A stretch of DNA of 64,000 nucleotides from the NCBI RefSeq assembly GCF_902459465.1, contig NC_047068.1:16205195-16269194 (forward strand). Reading direction: 5' to 3'. Origin of the DNA: Asterias rubens (taxonomy: Eukaryota > Echinodermata > Asteroidea > Forcipulatida > Asteriidae). The notes below the pieces were generated by a model that did no database searches, was not told the origin of the DNA, and saw only the letters and a list, made by a program, of their open reading frames with translations. Below, piece by piece: positions 35,301-45,691 of this stretch (positions within the stretch are counted from its first letter, which is position 1; the number at the start of each line of letters is the position of its first letter). The position numbers and the translations under genes are program-made.

Positions 35301-38300
35301 CAGTTTAAAACAACACATTGTCAGTATTACATGTATACTGAACTTACATTCTACAAAAGACATGCAAAATCTGGACCAGCCAGATGTTAGGATAAAAGGA
35401 TACAGTCCATCAAGATAAATACAATTTATTAAAAGAACAGCAGGCCTGGAAGTACACGCAGGACAGGGAGGCCATGGCCTCTGTTGCTTGCCCCTGGTCT
35501 TGGCCTTGGTGCCCTTCAAAAGTTTCCCATTGACTTAAAAATAAGATTTTCCAATGAAAGTGCACTTTTCAAAATGAAAAACGCCTTGCTCTTTCAACAT
35601 GTTCAAGAATGAAATTCCAGGCCTGGATATCAAATTACAAACATTCAGTGGACTCAAAAAGCATTTTAAATTATATATAATAAATATTAACAATAATCAG
35701 GTCCGGTTTGGATCAAAAACTAAGGCCATCTACCCTACTCATTATAAATAATAATAGTAATAATAATAATAATAACAAGTTCATATAGGGCATTTTACAA
35801 TAACCGTCTCAATGTGCTTAAAACAAAATTTTACCCAATTAGTTTTAGTCAACATGCAATAGTGGCACTAAGTTGTATAATTTTTATGAACTGTATGGTC
35901 AGATTCCCAACTATTCTCACTCTCGTTGTGCGGCCTGGGGGATAATACCGGTACTGATTGGTTATTCATGACTGATGTTGTTTTTTCCCGTTGCTGCTGT
36001 AGAGAGCTTCGTCTTATTGAGGCATTGGAGGAGGTTTGTAAAGGAATTCTCAAATTGAATATTCATGCTGAGCGGTCTGCTTCCCGTAGGTTAGTAAACA
36101 AAGGATTCTTGATGTTTGTTTGTGTAATGCCGTTTTTGTGCTGTGCTGTGCCGTGTTTTGTTTTGTTTATGTGGGGGGGGGGGGGACACGGTTTTTAACA
36201 AGGAAGTTGTGGGGTTTGTTCCTGTTCTTGTACAGTATGTACAACAACAATTTATTTTATTTATTTTTTAAATATTCTTGAACTTTAAACAATTGGATAT
36301 GTGGCCTTTTGTTGTTCGTTTGTTTATATGCTTGTTTGTTAGGGGTGTGTGTTTGTTTGTTTGTTTGTTTGTTCACTTGTTTACAATTGAAAATTAAAGT
36401 TATATTTATTTTTATTTTTTTGTAAGCAAAATTTAGTATAAGTTCACTTACAATGTGCTTAAAAAGCAAAGCAATTTCCCTATTTGCCATTTGAAGCCCC
36501 TTCTTTGGCATCAAATTTTGCTTGGCCCGTGTCTGTGAAGAGATGATTGGTATTGCCAGCGTCAGTCTGGCTGAAATGCATACCCAAGCGAGCAGACAGA
36601 AGGGTTTGTTCTGATCATTTTCTAGTTTTTAATTTCAGGAACAAATCTGGGGCATCTGTAATATTTTGTAACTGGAGAGTAAGCCTGGATGGGAATTTTT
36701 TTTTTTTTTTGAAGAGTTTGTCATTCAAACCATCTATATTACAAGAAACACTACATACATACTTACACTTGACTTACTTTTACTTGACATTAAGGAAAGT
36801 TTATTTTAGTTATTGTAAACAGCCATTCACATAATTAGTCTATGCACTTGAACATTGGCATATTTTTTCAAAATTGTTGGTGGGTTAAACCAAATAACTT
36901 AAAAATGTGACTTTTTTGTGTGGTTAATATATTTTTTATTAATTTTATCCAGATTTTAGTTTTATTTTGTGATATACACAATTGCTTCGTTAATAAAACA
37001 TGCATGTTTTTTTTATTGTTTAAAAGCTGGAAAATTTAAAGTTCAAAGGACCTTTAAATATCCCATTGATAGGCTCTAAAATTCTTATGTTTACTTTTAT
37101 TTTGTTGCCAAACCAACCACACTGCATGCAGTTTCTTCTACATTACATTCTAAATTTATTTTTGATTTCTTTTTTTGTCATGTTGCAATTTCGAAAAAGC
37201 CCATCGTAAGTATGTTTATGTTTTAATACAGCAATGTTCATAATGCTTGTACTAGGCCTGGGCGAATAATTCGAATATCCGGTTAATGGCGAATAGGTTT
37301 TCCTATCCGTAACCGCGAATGCCTTTTTTTTCTTAACCGGATATCCGCATAGGGTGCGAATAGCTATTTATAAACCGGATAGTTCTGTAATTACAACCAA
37401 GTAACCGGATATTCTTTAATATCCGAATATCCGCGGATGTCAACTGAGTGATAGGAATATTTTGTCTGAATCCTTATGAAACATCTATTAAGACAGCATA
37501 AAACAGCATAAATTAAGTAACTATGCTCACCTCCGTGAAGAGTTAAAACAATGACATTTCTGACGTAATTTGTTCAAAGATTACGAATGTTTTCCTTCAC
37601 TAGAGTCAATCACGATCAAAAGAAACAGCAAATGGCCATCTTTAAATTAGATCCGGTTATTTTTATGAATGAACCGAGTAACACTGTCTAAAACTAATAT
37701 CAATCTGGCCATTAGATCTAATTCAGAAACGAACAGCGCCCTCTAGCGGCAATTTTTTGTTTAATAGCGCCCTCTAGCGGCAAAAAAACTATTTGAATAT
37801 CCGGTTAATTTCGGATAGTTGGCCAGCGGTTTCCGAATTCCAAAATTTCACTATTCGCCCAGCACTAGCTTGTACATGTGTATTGTATGTAGGAATATAG
37901 CTAAGCACACAATTTCATTCCACAAGGGTGTTTTTTCTTTCACTATTATCTCGCAACTTCGATGACCAATTGAGCTCGAATTTTCACAGGTTTGTTATTT
38001 TATGCATACTTGTTGAGTTACACCAAGTGAAAAGACTGGTCTTTGACAGGTACCAATAGTGTCAAGTGTCTTTAAAGCAAAACAAGCCTTCCCTACCCCC
38101 CTCCCCCCCCCCCCCCCATGTACATGTATGTTTCAATACATCACAGGTATTAATCAAGCGTAACCTTCTAGCCTTTTTTTTTTATAAATGTGAAGTACAT
38201 TCACTTGGTATTACATTATACACAACTCAATCCAATTCCTTCACACTTATCGGAGCAACCAGCTCAAATCTGTGTCAGTGTAGCAGACCACAAACCCATT

Positions 38301-41300
38301 AACATGATTAACGACGTCACTCATGACTTCACCCTTTAACATTAGGTTTTATAGCGACTCATAATTTGGTTCTGACTTTCCTGAGGACTCTATTGAAAAA
38401 TTCAAATGCATCACAAAACTGAACTCGACCTTGGCACCCCCCTCCCCCTTTAAGTTGCCCTATTTTCCAGAATGAAATAACCTTAATCTGGACCCTTCAG
38501 CATTGCCCCTGGGCAATCAAATAGGGCCTATATGAAAAGGTGAGCAACAATTGACAATTGAAATACAATCACTGACGTATTTTCCCCTCTAGTGCTATAC
38601 AAAGACACAACACAAATTACTCCTGATTTCGTGCCATGGATTACTTAGATTTCCTACGCATAACGGTCAAGGTAAATGCTCCATCATGAGAACGACACGC
38701 AATGAATACAAATTTTCCTCAGCAAGGCGGTGATATTGACTAAATATAAACAAGGCTTGCAATGAGAAACACTTATCCCCCCCCCCCTCCCTATCTAGAA
38801 TAAATTCAAGGGCTCTGAGTTGCTATCGTATCTCCCATTGCTACTGCGTTCATTAGTGCCCTTATTGCTTTGTGTTGAACTGAGGTCACAGCAATTTGCT
38901 GGAGTCTGAGATTGTCTCTACACGATTGGCCTTAGGGTGGCTGTCGATGTTGTAATTGATTATTAAGGTACAATCCAGGTGTAGATAGCAACCTTCATGA
39001 ATGGAAGTCATTTGATGTTGACAATAAGTTAAGCGCTCGTGTCTAATTTATGATATTATATCAAGCTTTATTTGCATAATTTATGTGTCTGATGAAGCGC
39101 TTAATACCTGTGTTCCCTGCAGTCAGGCTTAAAACAGATACGATTAAAAAATACGCAAGCTTTGAATGTAAAGTTTTTTTAATGTAAATTTTAAAATGTA
39201 TGATTGAGAGTGTAGGTTAAAATTGTGAGAGTCTTCAGATTGCAAGATTATTTACCAGCTTTAGTAGTCAAACAATAATGTCAGAGATTTATTTTGATGT
39301 GATTAAATGAAATGAAATAAAATAATAAGTGAATTACTTAAAATTTGAGGTATTAAATATCTACCCGCAGTATTCAAAAAAGAAATGTCCATTCGCAAAG
39401 GCCACATTTGATTGGTTAACAACTGTATGGGGTTTTTGTTTGCATTAATTGTTGCAGTATTTTTCAGTCCAAAATAGCAGTAGATTTCAGGGAACTAAAA
39501 TGTGATTTTGTGTTTATAAGACTTCAAAACAACTAGCAGTTGTATAGTGTACAGTAGGTGTATTGTTTTAATTTAAAAAAATAGTAAATTTTTGGTTCTC
39601 CCTAAAGCCACTAAAAATTGGCTCAGAAATTGTAATTGCTATCAAGACAATTTAGTTTTTACTCTAATTTTTATTGTCATGTTTTGCATAGTTTTCTTCT
39701 GGGGGAAAGGGGACGGGTGGTGGCTCAAAATAGTCTTTTCTAAAATATGATGTTTGGCCATTGCATTTTAATAGATGAATAGTTTGTTTTGGGGGTTATT
39801 TTTGTTCATATGCATGACATGTACTTATAGCAGTCAACAATTTAAAAAAAAAATTGTCAAAGAGTAACTGCATAATATCGCCGTTGCCATGGTGATGGAT
39901 TTATGACATTGTGTGTGGGAGTGGAATCACAAAGAATGGTACGGTATTTGACAAAAGCTATAAGGCTACTTTATACCTGCTTGAGTATGGCCTTTAATTT
40001 GAAGATGTATTAATCCAATTCACCTTACGTCATCATCAAAACCTTGGTTGCGCCACCCCCCGTGTTACTGCGCAGTGCGCGTTTTCATCGACGTGTGTAG
40101 GGTTATTACATACATCTCTATACATCTTTAAAAAATAGCCAACCTTTCATAGCCTTGATTCATGTTTAAATGTAAGGGGTCTATTGATGGGTATAAATGT
40201 ACATGTATAGGGAAAATAACGATAGTCAAATGATAGAAGGAACAACATTGCTTTGCATGAAGACAATTTCTTTCTTTTTTAGGGTACATTTTTTTGTTAA
40301 ACAAAATTATTATGAAATGGCTGTTAAATGTTGTCCTATAGAAAATTGCATGGCACATGTGACCGCTACGTTTCCTTGAACACTTGTTATTTCTACAAAA
40401 AAAAACATTGATTTTAGCAACTTATTCTGAATTTTTATTTTGTTCTGATCAATCCTGTAGGTTTGCTAAGGGTCAGTCCGAGACCATACAGACCCTACGA
40501 GGTCTCCAAGCTAAGGGAGTCAAAGTGGATCTCGGCATTCCTGATGACATGTGGGAGAGACCCTCGGCTCCTGTGACTAAGATGAAACAACATGTGAGTG
40601 TAGTAATACATGTTGTATGGTTTATCTTCATGCGTGTCTGTTTGTCCTTTTGCCTGTTTGTCTGTCTGTGCTTCAGGGATGTGATTTTTTTGTTTTTACT
40701 GGACAATACAAAACGCCCTGTGAGCAAAGTGGCCCAAAGATAAAAATGTACAATATAGGCAGGCATGTGGGTGTAACTTGTTGTTGTGTGGTTTATCTTT
40801 ATAATTATTTTATAAGTTAGTCTTGTTTAGCCAGGGTAGTCCCCATCAGTTATCAATGAGCTGTTCTGGCTGGGGGCCCTAGATGCGTATACTAAAACAC
40901 ACAAGAATAGAATGCAATTAAGGATTATTAATAAGGGAATCAATGTGTGTTGAAGAGGTTTTCAACTAGTGGTGTAATCTCAACGAGGCCTGGTTCTTAG
41001 ACTTCGAGACAAAGTCGAGGTGAATTATAAAGAACCAGGCCTCGGCGGGTTTAAACCACTAGTTGAAAACCGATTCAACACACTTTGATTCCCATTCATA
41101 AATACCTTTTCGGTCAAAAACATCATCACTTTTTGCTCTGCACCAATAGGAATAGCGAAACTGTCTGAGGTATTTATGAATATTTTTAATTGTTTTACTG
41201 TGTGGTGTTATATTAATTATTTTATGATAAACTTTTTTCCCTGATGTCATATCAATCCACCCTCATCTCTTTCTGACTCTGTCTGGGTATTAAGGCTCTA

Positions 41301-43229
41301 TGTGGACGGTCTGTCACTAATTCATGTTTTTTAATAAATAACCTGAACTGCTCCAAGTCCGCTTTCATCGTGAAGTTGACATTAGCTTTTTACTTATTTC
41401 GAACCCTTCATTCGTGTTACACGTATTAAATAACACAACTTTGTGTCAAATATAACCCTAGGCCGTACAATTGCTTCTTGCAAATCAAAGGCAGCTCACT
41501 GTTATTGATTCTTACGCTGCCAGCAAAGCTCATGGACTCCGCTGGGGATTAGGTTCTTAATTTGTCACTGACTTGAGATTCAGAGGCCACGATCGGACGA
41601 CGTCAAAGGCATCCCTTCGGGACAAGGTCTTGGCAAAAACACATTAAAGATTGCAGCTACATGAACATGAAGTGTGCTGGATTGATTTATATTGACTATT
41701 TGTACATTTGTCGTATGATTTTAAATCATTTCATGTGACAGCTGCAGTCTCCCTTGCATATTTTAAACTTCATGAACTTATTTTAAGTATACATTGTATA
41801 TACAGGCCTTTCAATATAACCTACACTGATTCTTGAAGGATACAGTACAACTATACACTGGCATGCTTCCAGGTTTATAATTGCTGTACCGGGTACATGT
41901 ATGTCAGGCATGATATTTTTCCTATTTTTTTAATTTTGTTTGCCCTTGAAAAAAATCTGGAAAAAAATTATGATTAACTGGCCTGAAATGTATACTAGAA
42001 ACCCACACCATGTGCACGTGTAGGTCAGTCCTTGTACTCAATAAAATACTCCTACTTTTTTCCAAGGACCCAATATCATGCCTGTTATTATGATTCAAAT
42101 AAAGTACAGCACACTTGAACGTTTTGAACATTTGCCAATGATGTACCTTATGTTGACTCATTACTATTTCTTTATGTTAGTCAATACGCTCTTATTTTGT
42201 TTTCTCCTAGTGTGACACACTGATTGAGGAACAAGAGGATGCCATCTCCAACTGGTTCTTTAAGACGGACCAAGAGACAAGCCTCGTCGACTACCTTTGT
42301 ATCCAAAGGGTGCTGAAAAAAGATGAACATGGTAATAATAATATAAACTAGTTCGTATATATATATCGCATTTTACACGAATGCATCAAAGCGCTTTGCA
42401 TTAGTGACCTGGGTCGAATTTCATGGCTCTGCTTCGAATCGACGCTTACGGAAGCAGGGAATTCTGTGCTTACGTCAAGCGTATTTCACGGGTTAGCGGC
42501 GAATTTTGGCTTCTGCGTGTGCGTACTCCCTGTTTCTAGGCATTCTACCCTAACAATGCTAGCGCAGAAATTCAGCGCTTGTATGAAAGCGGGAAATCAT
42601 GATCGTAAGCGCAGAAGTCAGCGGTAAGCAGAGCCATGAATTGGGCCCGGGTCATTGGGCCAAAAACATTCCTTAAATCCCTCTCAGCTCCCTGGGGAGT
42701 ATAACGGTCTTTTTCAAAGGCTTTTTCAAACATAATATCATCCTTTACCCACGCAGGTACCCATTTTTACTTTTGGGTGAAGAGAATAAATAAAGTAAAG
42801 CATCTTGCTCAAGGACACATGTGTCATGAACGGGGTTGGAATGAGTTTGATGCTCTTAACCCTACATGTTCGCTTTGACTAGGATTTGACATAACTCAAT
42901 ATCAGTGTCAGGAAAGGTAATTTACATACTCTGTCCTCGTATTTATTCACCTTTAAGAATGTCTGCAGGAGGTGTGGACCGGCAAAGAAAAAGTCGACCC
43001 CAGCTCACAGCAGCCCTTGGTTTCCGGATCAGCCACCGAGTCTGCCACATCCGAGCCAATGCAAGGGCCTAAGCAACCCAAAGCTAAACCTGGCGCCAAG
43101 AAATCACGCATTAGCAGAAAGAAAGTGAAAGCAGGGAAACGTGGTAAAGGAAAAAAAGGTCGATCAGGGAAGGCCAACTCATCGTCCAAATCAAGTAAAT
43201 CGCAAACAAAGAAAAAGGATGAATTGTAA
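32908..43229 (+). CDS. CNPY3/CNPY4: Canopy family ER chaperone (CNPY3/CNPY4 co-orthologue), six exons, complete
   Basis: Canopy proteins are saposin-like ER luminal cofactors; vertebrate CNPY3 (PRAT4A) works with the HSP90 paralogue GRP94 in Toll-like receptor folding. Exons: 32908-33046, 33360-33480, 36003-36089, 40461-40593, 42211-42331, 42958-43229, all GT-AG and in phase, giving 290 residues. A signal peptide (NISIFPLLFLVVWSGNAG) is followed by SKCEVCKFV, YTKSELRLIEALEEVC, RFAKGQSET, KGVKVDLGIP, HCDTLIEE, YLC and ECLQEVWTGKE. All six family cysteines are present. The tail is Lys/Ser-rich and ends in a canonical KDEL retrieval signal. ATG 32908 is followed by an in-frame ATG at 32920 in a perfect GCCACC context, so the main start may be 32920 (286 residues). 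The core looks slightly closer to CNPY4, the basic tail to CNPY3, so it probably predates their split. Introns 3-5 hold transposons. Confidence 0.94.
34569..34790 (+). mobile_element. tRNA-Leu-like SINE (family 1), 3'-truncated, in canopy intron 2
   Basis: Head 'cgtggccgagtggataagagc' with T-arm-like 'gtgggttcttttcgagtccc' (4-base insertion), then the body words 'gtgtccctgagcaaaacac' and 'aaatgggtacctgtgagg'. The 3' end with the ATT tail is missing. Confidence 0.85.
34905..35170 (-). mobile_element. tRNA-derived SINE (family 2), minus strand, with a nested SINE tail
   Basis: Read in reverse: 'ggtggtctagtggtacaaaa' (box A), then 'gaggtggtgggttcgaatcc' (box B), then 'gaattttgtccccacag' and 'aagaaagtactgagtac'. 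About 85 bp of a different element (reverse of 'cagcgccacgagcgtcatgc', with an AAT-type tail) sits between box A and box B, so a second insertion split the head. Confidence 0.75.
35262..35300. repeat. Poly(T) tract
   Basis: About 39 consecutive T in canopy intron 2. It may be the reversed poly(A) tail of a retroposed copy, since family-2 SINE words lie just to the left (35200-35260). Confidence 0.85.
35740..35820 (-). mobile_element. SINE 3' end with AAT tail, fragment
   Basis: An (AAT)n tract followed by 'catatagggcattttacaat' and 'tctcaatgtgctt' is the reverse of a typical 'gcgctatataag' SINE tail. Only the last ~80 bp is present. Confidence 0.55.
37253..37867. mobile_element. Non-autonomous hAT-like element in canopy intron 3
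   Basis: Flanked by a perfect 8-bp target duplication, GCTTGTAC (37245-37252 and 37868-37875), as expected for the hAT superfamily. Terminal inverted repeats are TAGGCCTGGGCGAATA on the left and, in reverse, TAGTGCTGGGCGAATAG on the right. Subterminal repeats of 'gaatatccggtta' are numerous at both ends, as transposase-binding arrays often are. There is no transposase ORF in its 615 bp. Two copies of a CTCF-like word lie near its right end. Confidence 0.93.
37736..37781. promoter_or_regulatory. Two CTCF-like motifs inside the hAT element
   Basis: GCGCCCTCTAGCGGC occurs at 37736-37750 and again at 37767-37781, 31 bp apart. Each matches the reverse CTCF core with one mismatch (C for T). Function is untested. 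Confidence 0.3.
37905..38071. mobile_element. Truncated type-B miniature element
   Basis: Only the right part is present: 'tctcgcaacttcgatgacc', 'ttgagctcgaattttcacagg', and the end 'taccaatagtgtc', followed by TTAA at 38072-38075. Confidence 0.85.
40921..41108. mobile_element. Foldback element in canopy intron 4
   Basis: Arms of about 78 bp are imperfect inverted repeats: 'gttttcaactagtggt' and 'gaggcctggttctt' on the left face 'aagaaccaggcctc' and 'accactagttgaaaac' on the right, with a ~30-base centre. No coding capacity. Confidence 0.85.
42348..42850 (-). mobile_element. tRNA-Leu-like SINE (family 1), minus strand, split by a foldback element
   Basis: In reverse it carries the family-1 head remnant ('gagcatcaaactcat'), 'gtccttgagcaagatg', 'aatgggtacctgcgtgg' and 'gggagctgagagg'. 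The tail 'aaagcgctttgatgcattcg' lies beyond a ~240-bp insertion. SINE plus insertion occupy most of canopy intron 5. Confidence 0.85.
42412..42655. mobile_element. Foldback miniature element nested in the SINE
   Basis: Ends 'aatttcatggctctgctt' and 'aagcagagccatgaatt' are inverted repeats, with further inverted words inside (cgcttacg/cgtaagcg). Related sequence (gataagcagagctatgaaat) occurs at 6140-6160. Confidence 0.8.
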
Positions 43230-43850
43230 CAGCTCTCAAGCTTTTATTATTAATTTTTTGTTGGTGATATATGAAGTACATATACAAACACATATCAGGA
43301 ATTTTTATTAAGTAAATTTGAATATATTTATGATGAAGTGTTGTACGACCTGGAGGTTTAAGGTGGGGTCATGAAGAGTTACACTTGTGACTTTTGTTTG
43401 ATTTTTGCTCACAAAGAGTGATGAGGCTTGTGCTTCAGAGGAATGTGTAACTTTGTTGTCGAAGACACTTGAGAACTACTTTTGGAAATACATCACAAGA
43501 TCTTCATAGAGACAAAACTTAGAAGAGAATAATCATAGGGTGTGATCGCCGGAACTACATGTTTCACCTAAACCTCAAATCTTGTAGTGGAAATGACTCT
43601 TGTAGGCTGATTTGGCCAACTTCTATTGAAGAGCATTTTGCTGAAAGTTGATTTAGTTTCATCACTTTTTCGCTGTTGGAACTCATGTAAAGCATAAACC
43701 AAAATTATATTCTGCATACAATCTGTCAAAAGAAGCACCGTGGCATCACAAACAACACAAAAGCTAAAAGCATGTTCATTTATTTATTTGTTCAAAAGAT
43801 TATCAGAGACAGCGAACAAGAGACAGTGTTGACAGTTAAGCAGGGACTGA
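43230..43850. other. Presumed canopy 3' UTR and downstream sequence
   Basis: AT-rich sequence without an ORF. I saw no AATAAA in 43230-43850, so the polyadenylation site may use a variant signal or lie further on. Confidence 0.4.
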
Positions 43851-43859
43851 ATAACACTG

Positions 43860-44490
43860 TAATTGAACAGAGGTGATAGAGGCAATCACCTTCTTGCCCC
43901 TGGCCATTGTCTTGGTGCCCTTTGAAATTATCCAATACAAGTTTGTCTTGCACTCAAACTGGTGCTCTTTGATAGAGGATACTTGCTGATACTTACCAGA
44001 GGCGACTGAGTCAATCACCTTCTTGCCCCTGGCCATTGTCTTGGTGCCCTTTGAAATGATCCAATACAAGTTTGTCTTGCACTCAAACTTGTGCCCTTTG
44101 ATAGAGGATACTTGCTGATAATTAACAGAGATGGCGACGGCAATTGCCTTCTTGCCCCTGGCCATTGTCTTGGTGCCCTTTGAAATGATCCAATACAAGT
44201 TTGTCTTGTACTCAAACTTGTGCCCTTTGATAGAGGATACTTGCTGATAATTAACAGAGATGGCGACGGCATTTGCCTTCTTGCCACTGGCCACTGCCTT
44301 GGTGCCCTTGGAAATGATGCAATACAAATTGGTATTGCCCTCATACAGGTGCCCTTTGCTAGAGGATACTTGCTAATACTTAACATAGGCGACTGAGTCA
44401 ATTGCCTTCTTGCCCCTAGCCACTGCCTTGGTGCCCTTTGAAATGATCCAATACAAATTTGTCTTGCCCTCATACAGGTGCCCTTTGCTA
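43860..44490 (-). repeat. 129-bp tandem repeat, about 4.9 copies, open in two minus-strand frames
   Basis: The word 'ttcttgcc' recurs at 43891, 44020, 44149, 44278 and 44407, an exact 129-bp period. Since 129 is 43 codons, reading frames stay in register; two minus-strand frames run open for 163 and 152 codons. The peptide unit in one frame includes NLYWIISKGTKTMARGKK and YQQVSSIK. Related single-copy sequence ('aagggcaccaaggc' in reverse) occurs at 34300-34470, 35460-35520 and 53740-53850, so this is an amplified piece of a dispersed repeat and coding is doubtful. Confidence 0.85.
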
Positions 44491-44659
44491 GATGACAAAT
44501 TGCCTTTCCCTTGCAAAAAACGAAGTATCAGGATATGAAAGACTAAGTTGAGGGTTTAAACTTAAAATATAAATCAAAAAGAGCTCTAGTTGCCCCTTGA
44601 GCACCAGACTGGCCGCTACTAGTAGCCAATGAGACATCCATGCATTCCACACTGTTTAA

Positions 44660-45024
44660 AGCCATTGGACCCTTTCGGTACAAAAAAAAAATAAAAGTTC
44701 ACAGATTTACAAATAACTTACAGGGCTTACAGAAGGTAGTGGTGAAAGACTTCTCTTGAAATATTATTCCATGAAATGCTTTACTTTTTGAGAAAACAGT
44801 TAAACAATATCAATTCTCGATAGCGAGAATTACGGATTTATTTTAAACACATGTCATGACACGGCGAAAGGCGCGGATACAAGGGTGGGTTTTCCCGTTA
44901 TTTTCTCCCGACTCCGATGACCGATTGAGCCTAAATTTTCACAGGTTTGTTATTTGATATAGAAGTTGTGATACGCGAAGTGTGGGCCTTGGACAATACT
45001 GTTTACCGAAAGGGTCCAATGGCT
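44660..45024. mobile_element. TTAA-flanked miniature inverted-repeat element (type C)
   Basis: TTAA at 44656-44659 and 45025-45028. Terminal repeats are AGCCATTGGACCCTTTCGGT and, in reverse, AGCCATTGGACCCTTTCGGT. The interior shares 'ctcccgactccgatgaccga' and 'aaattttcacaggtttgtta' with types A and B, although the ends differ. Confidence 0.92.
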
Positions 45025-45509
45025 TTAAATGTATCTTTCTTATTGAAGCACATTGCTTTTGGAAGCTTCTGAAACCATTCCAAAGTTACATCATAAAGAG
45101 TCATTATACATGTCAAAGTGACACCCCTCCCCACAATCAGACACTTCTTGACATTCTAGGTTGATGACTGTTTTACAACACCACCTTCGTTTCTCATCCC
45201 CCGCACCATCCTTGGATAAGTCCCCAACCATAAGCTTGTTATGCTCTTCTTTAGTCCTTGTATGCATAAAAAGATGTTAAGTTTTACTTAAAATCTGTGC
45301 AATGTTTAAATGTCAAAAGATGAAATACATGTACAGTAGTGCAGGAGCTTAGTGATATCCATAATGCACAGAATGCCAACTTGGTGGAGCACTTCTCCCT
45401 GCAATGCGCACATTTCTTGGACATTAAACAGGGCCCAATTTCAAAGGGTTGTTAAGCATAAAATATTGCTTAACAACTTCCTGCTACTAAGCAGAAATGA
45501 GCATGATAC
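45025..45509. other. Intergenic stretch, no gene seen
   Basis: Ordinary sequence without a supported ORF; 'gggcccaatttcaaagg' near 45431 may be the edge of an old repeat. Confidence 0.4.
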
Positions 45510-45519
45510 CAGTCCTTGG

Positions 45520-45691
45520 GTGGATTTCACAAAGGTAGTCCTAACTTAGGACTCGTCCTAGGCAATGCTATGAGATAGGACCAGTCCTAAGTTAGGACCA
45601 GTAACTCATCCTAACTTAGGACTGGTCCTATCTCTTAGCATTGCCTAGGACTAGTCCTAAGTTAGGACTACCTTTGTGAAATCTACCCGTG
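45520..45691. mobile_element. Foldback element rich in TAGGAC/GTCCTA palindromes
   Basis: Ends 'gggtggatttcacaaagg' and 'cctttgtgaaatctaccc' are inverted. The interior is built of repeated palindromic words (cctaacttagg, taggactagtccta). Diverged copies lie at 48178-48322, 51080-51245 and 52765-52888. Confidence 0.88.

Noticed and set aside
35151..35519. 122-codon minus-strand frame with a poly-lysine run
   Set aside because: The lysines come from the intronic poly(T) tract; the rest overlaps dispersed repeats.
36257..36514. Lys/Asn/Thr-rich frame on the minus strand
   Set aside because: Driven by a (TTTG)n stretch and AT-rich intron sequence of the canopy gene.
39886..39902. RFX X-box-like word (gttgccatggtgat)
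   Set aside because: One position off the consensus and located in intron 3 of the canopy gene, far from DNAI2.
43836..44327. 163-codon minus-strand ORF as a real gene
   Set aside because: It lies wholly in a 129-bp tandem repeat derived from a dispersed non-coding repeat, and a second frame is equally open. Kept only as a finding.
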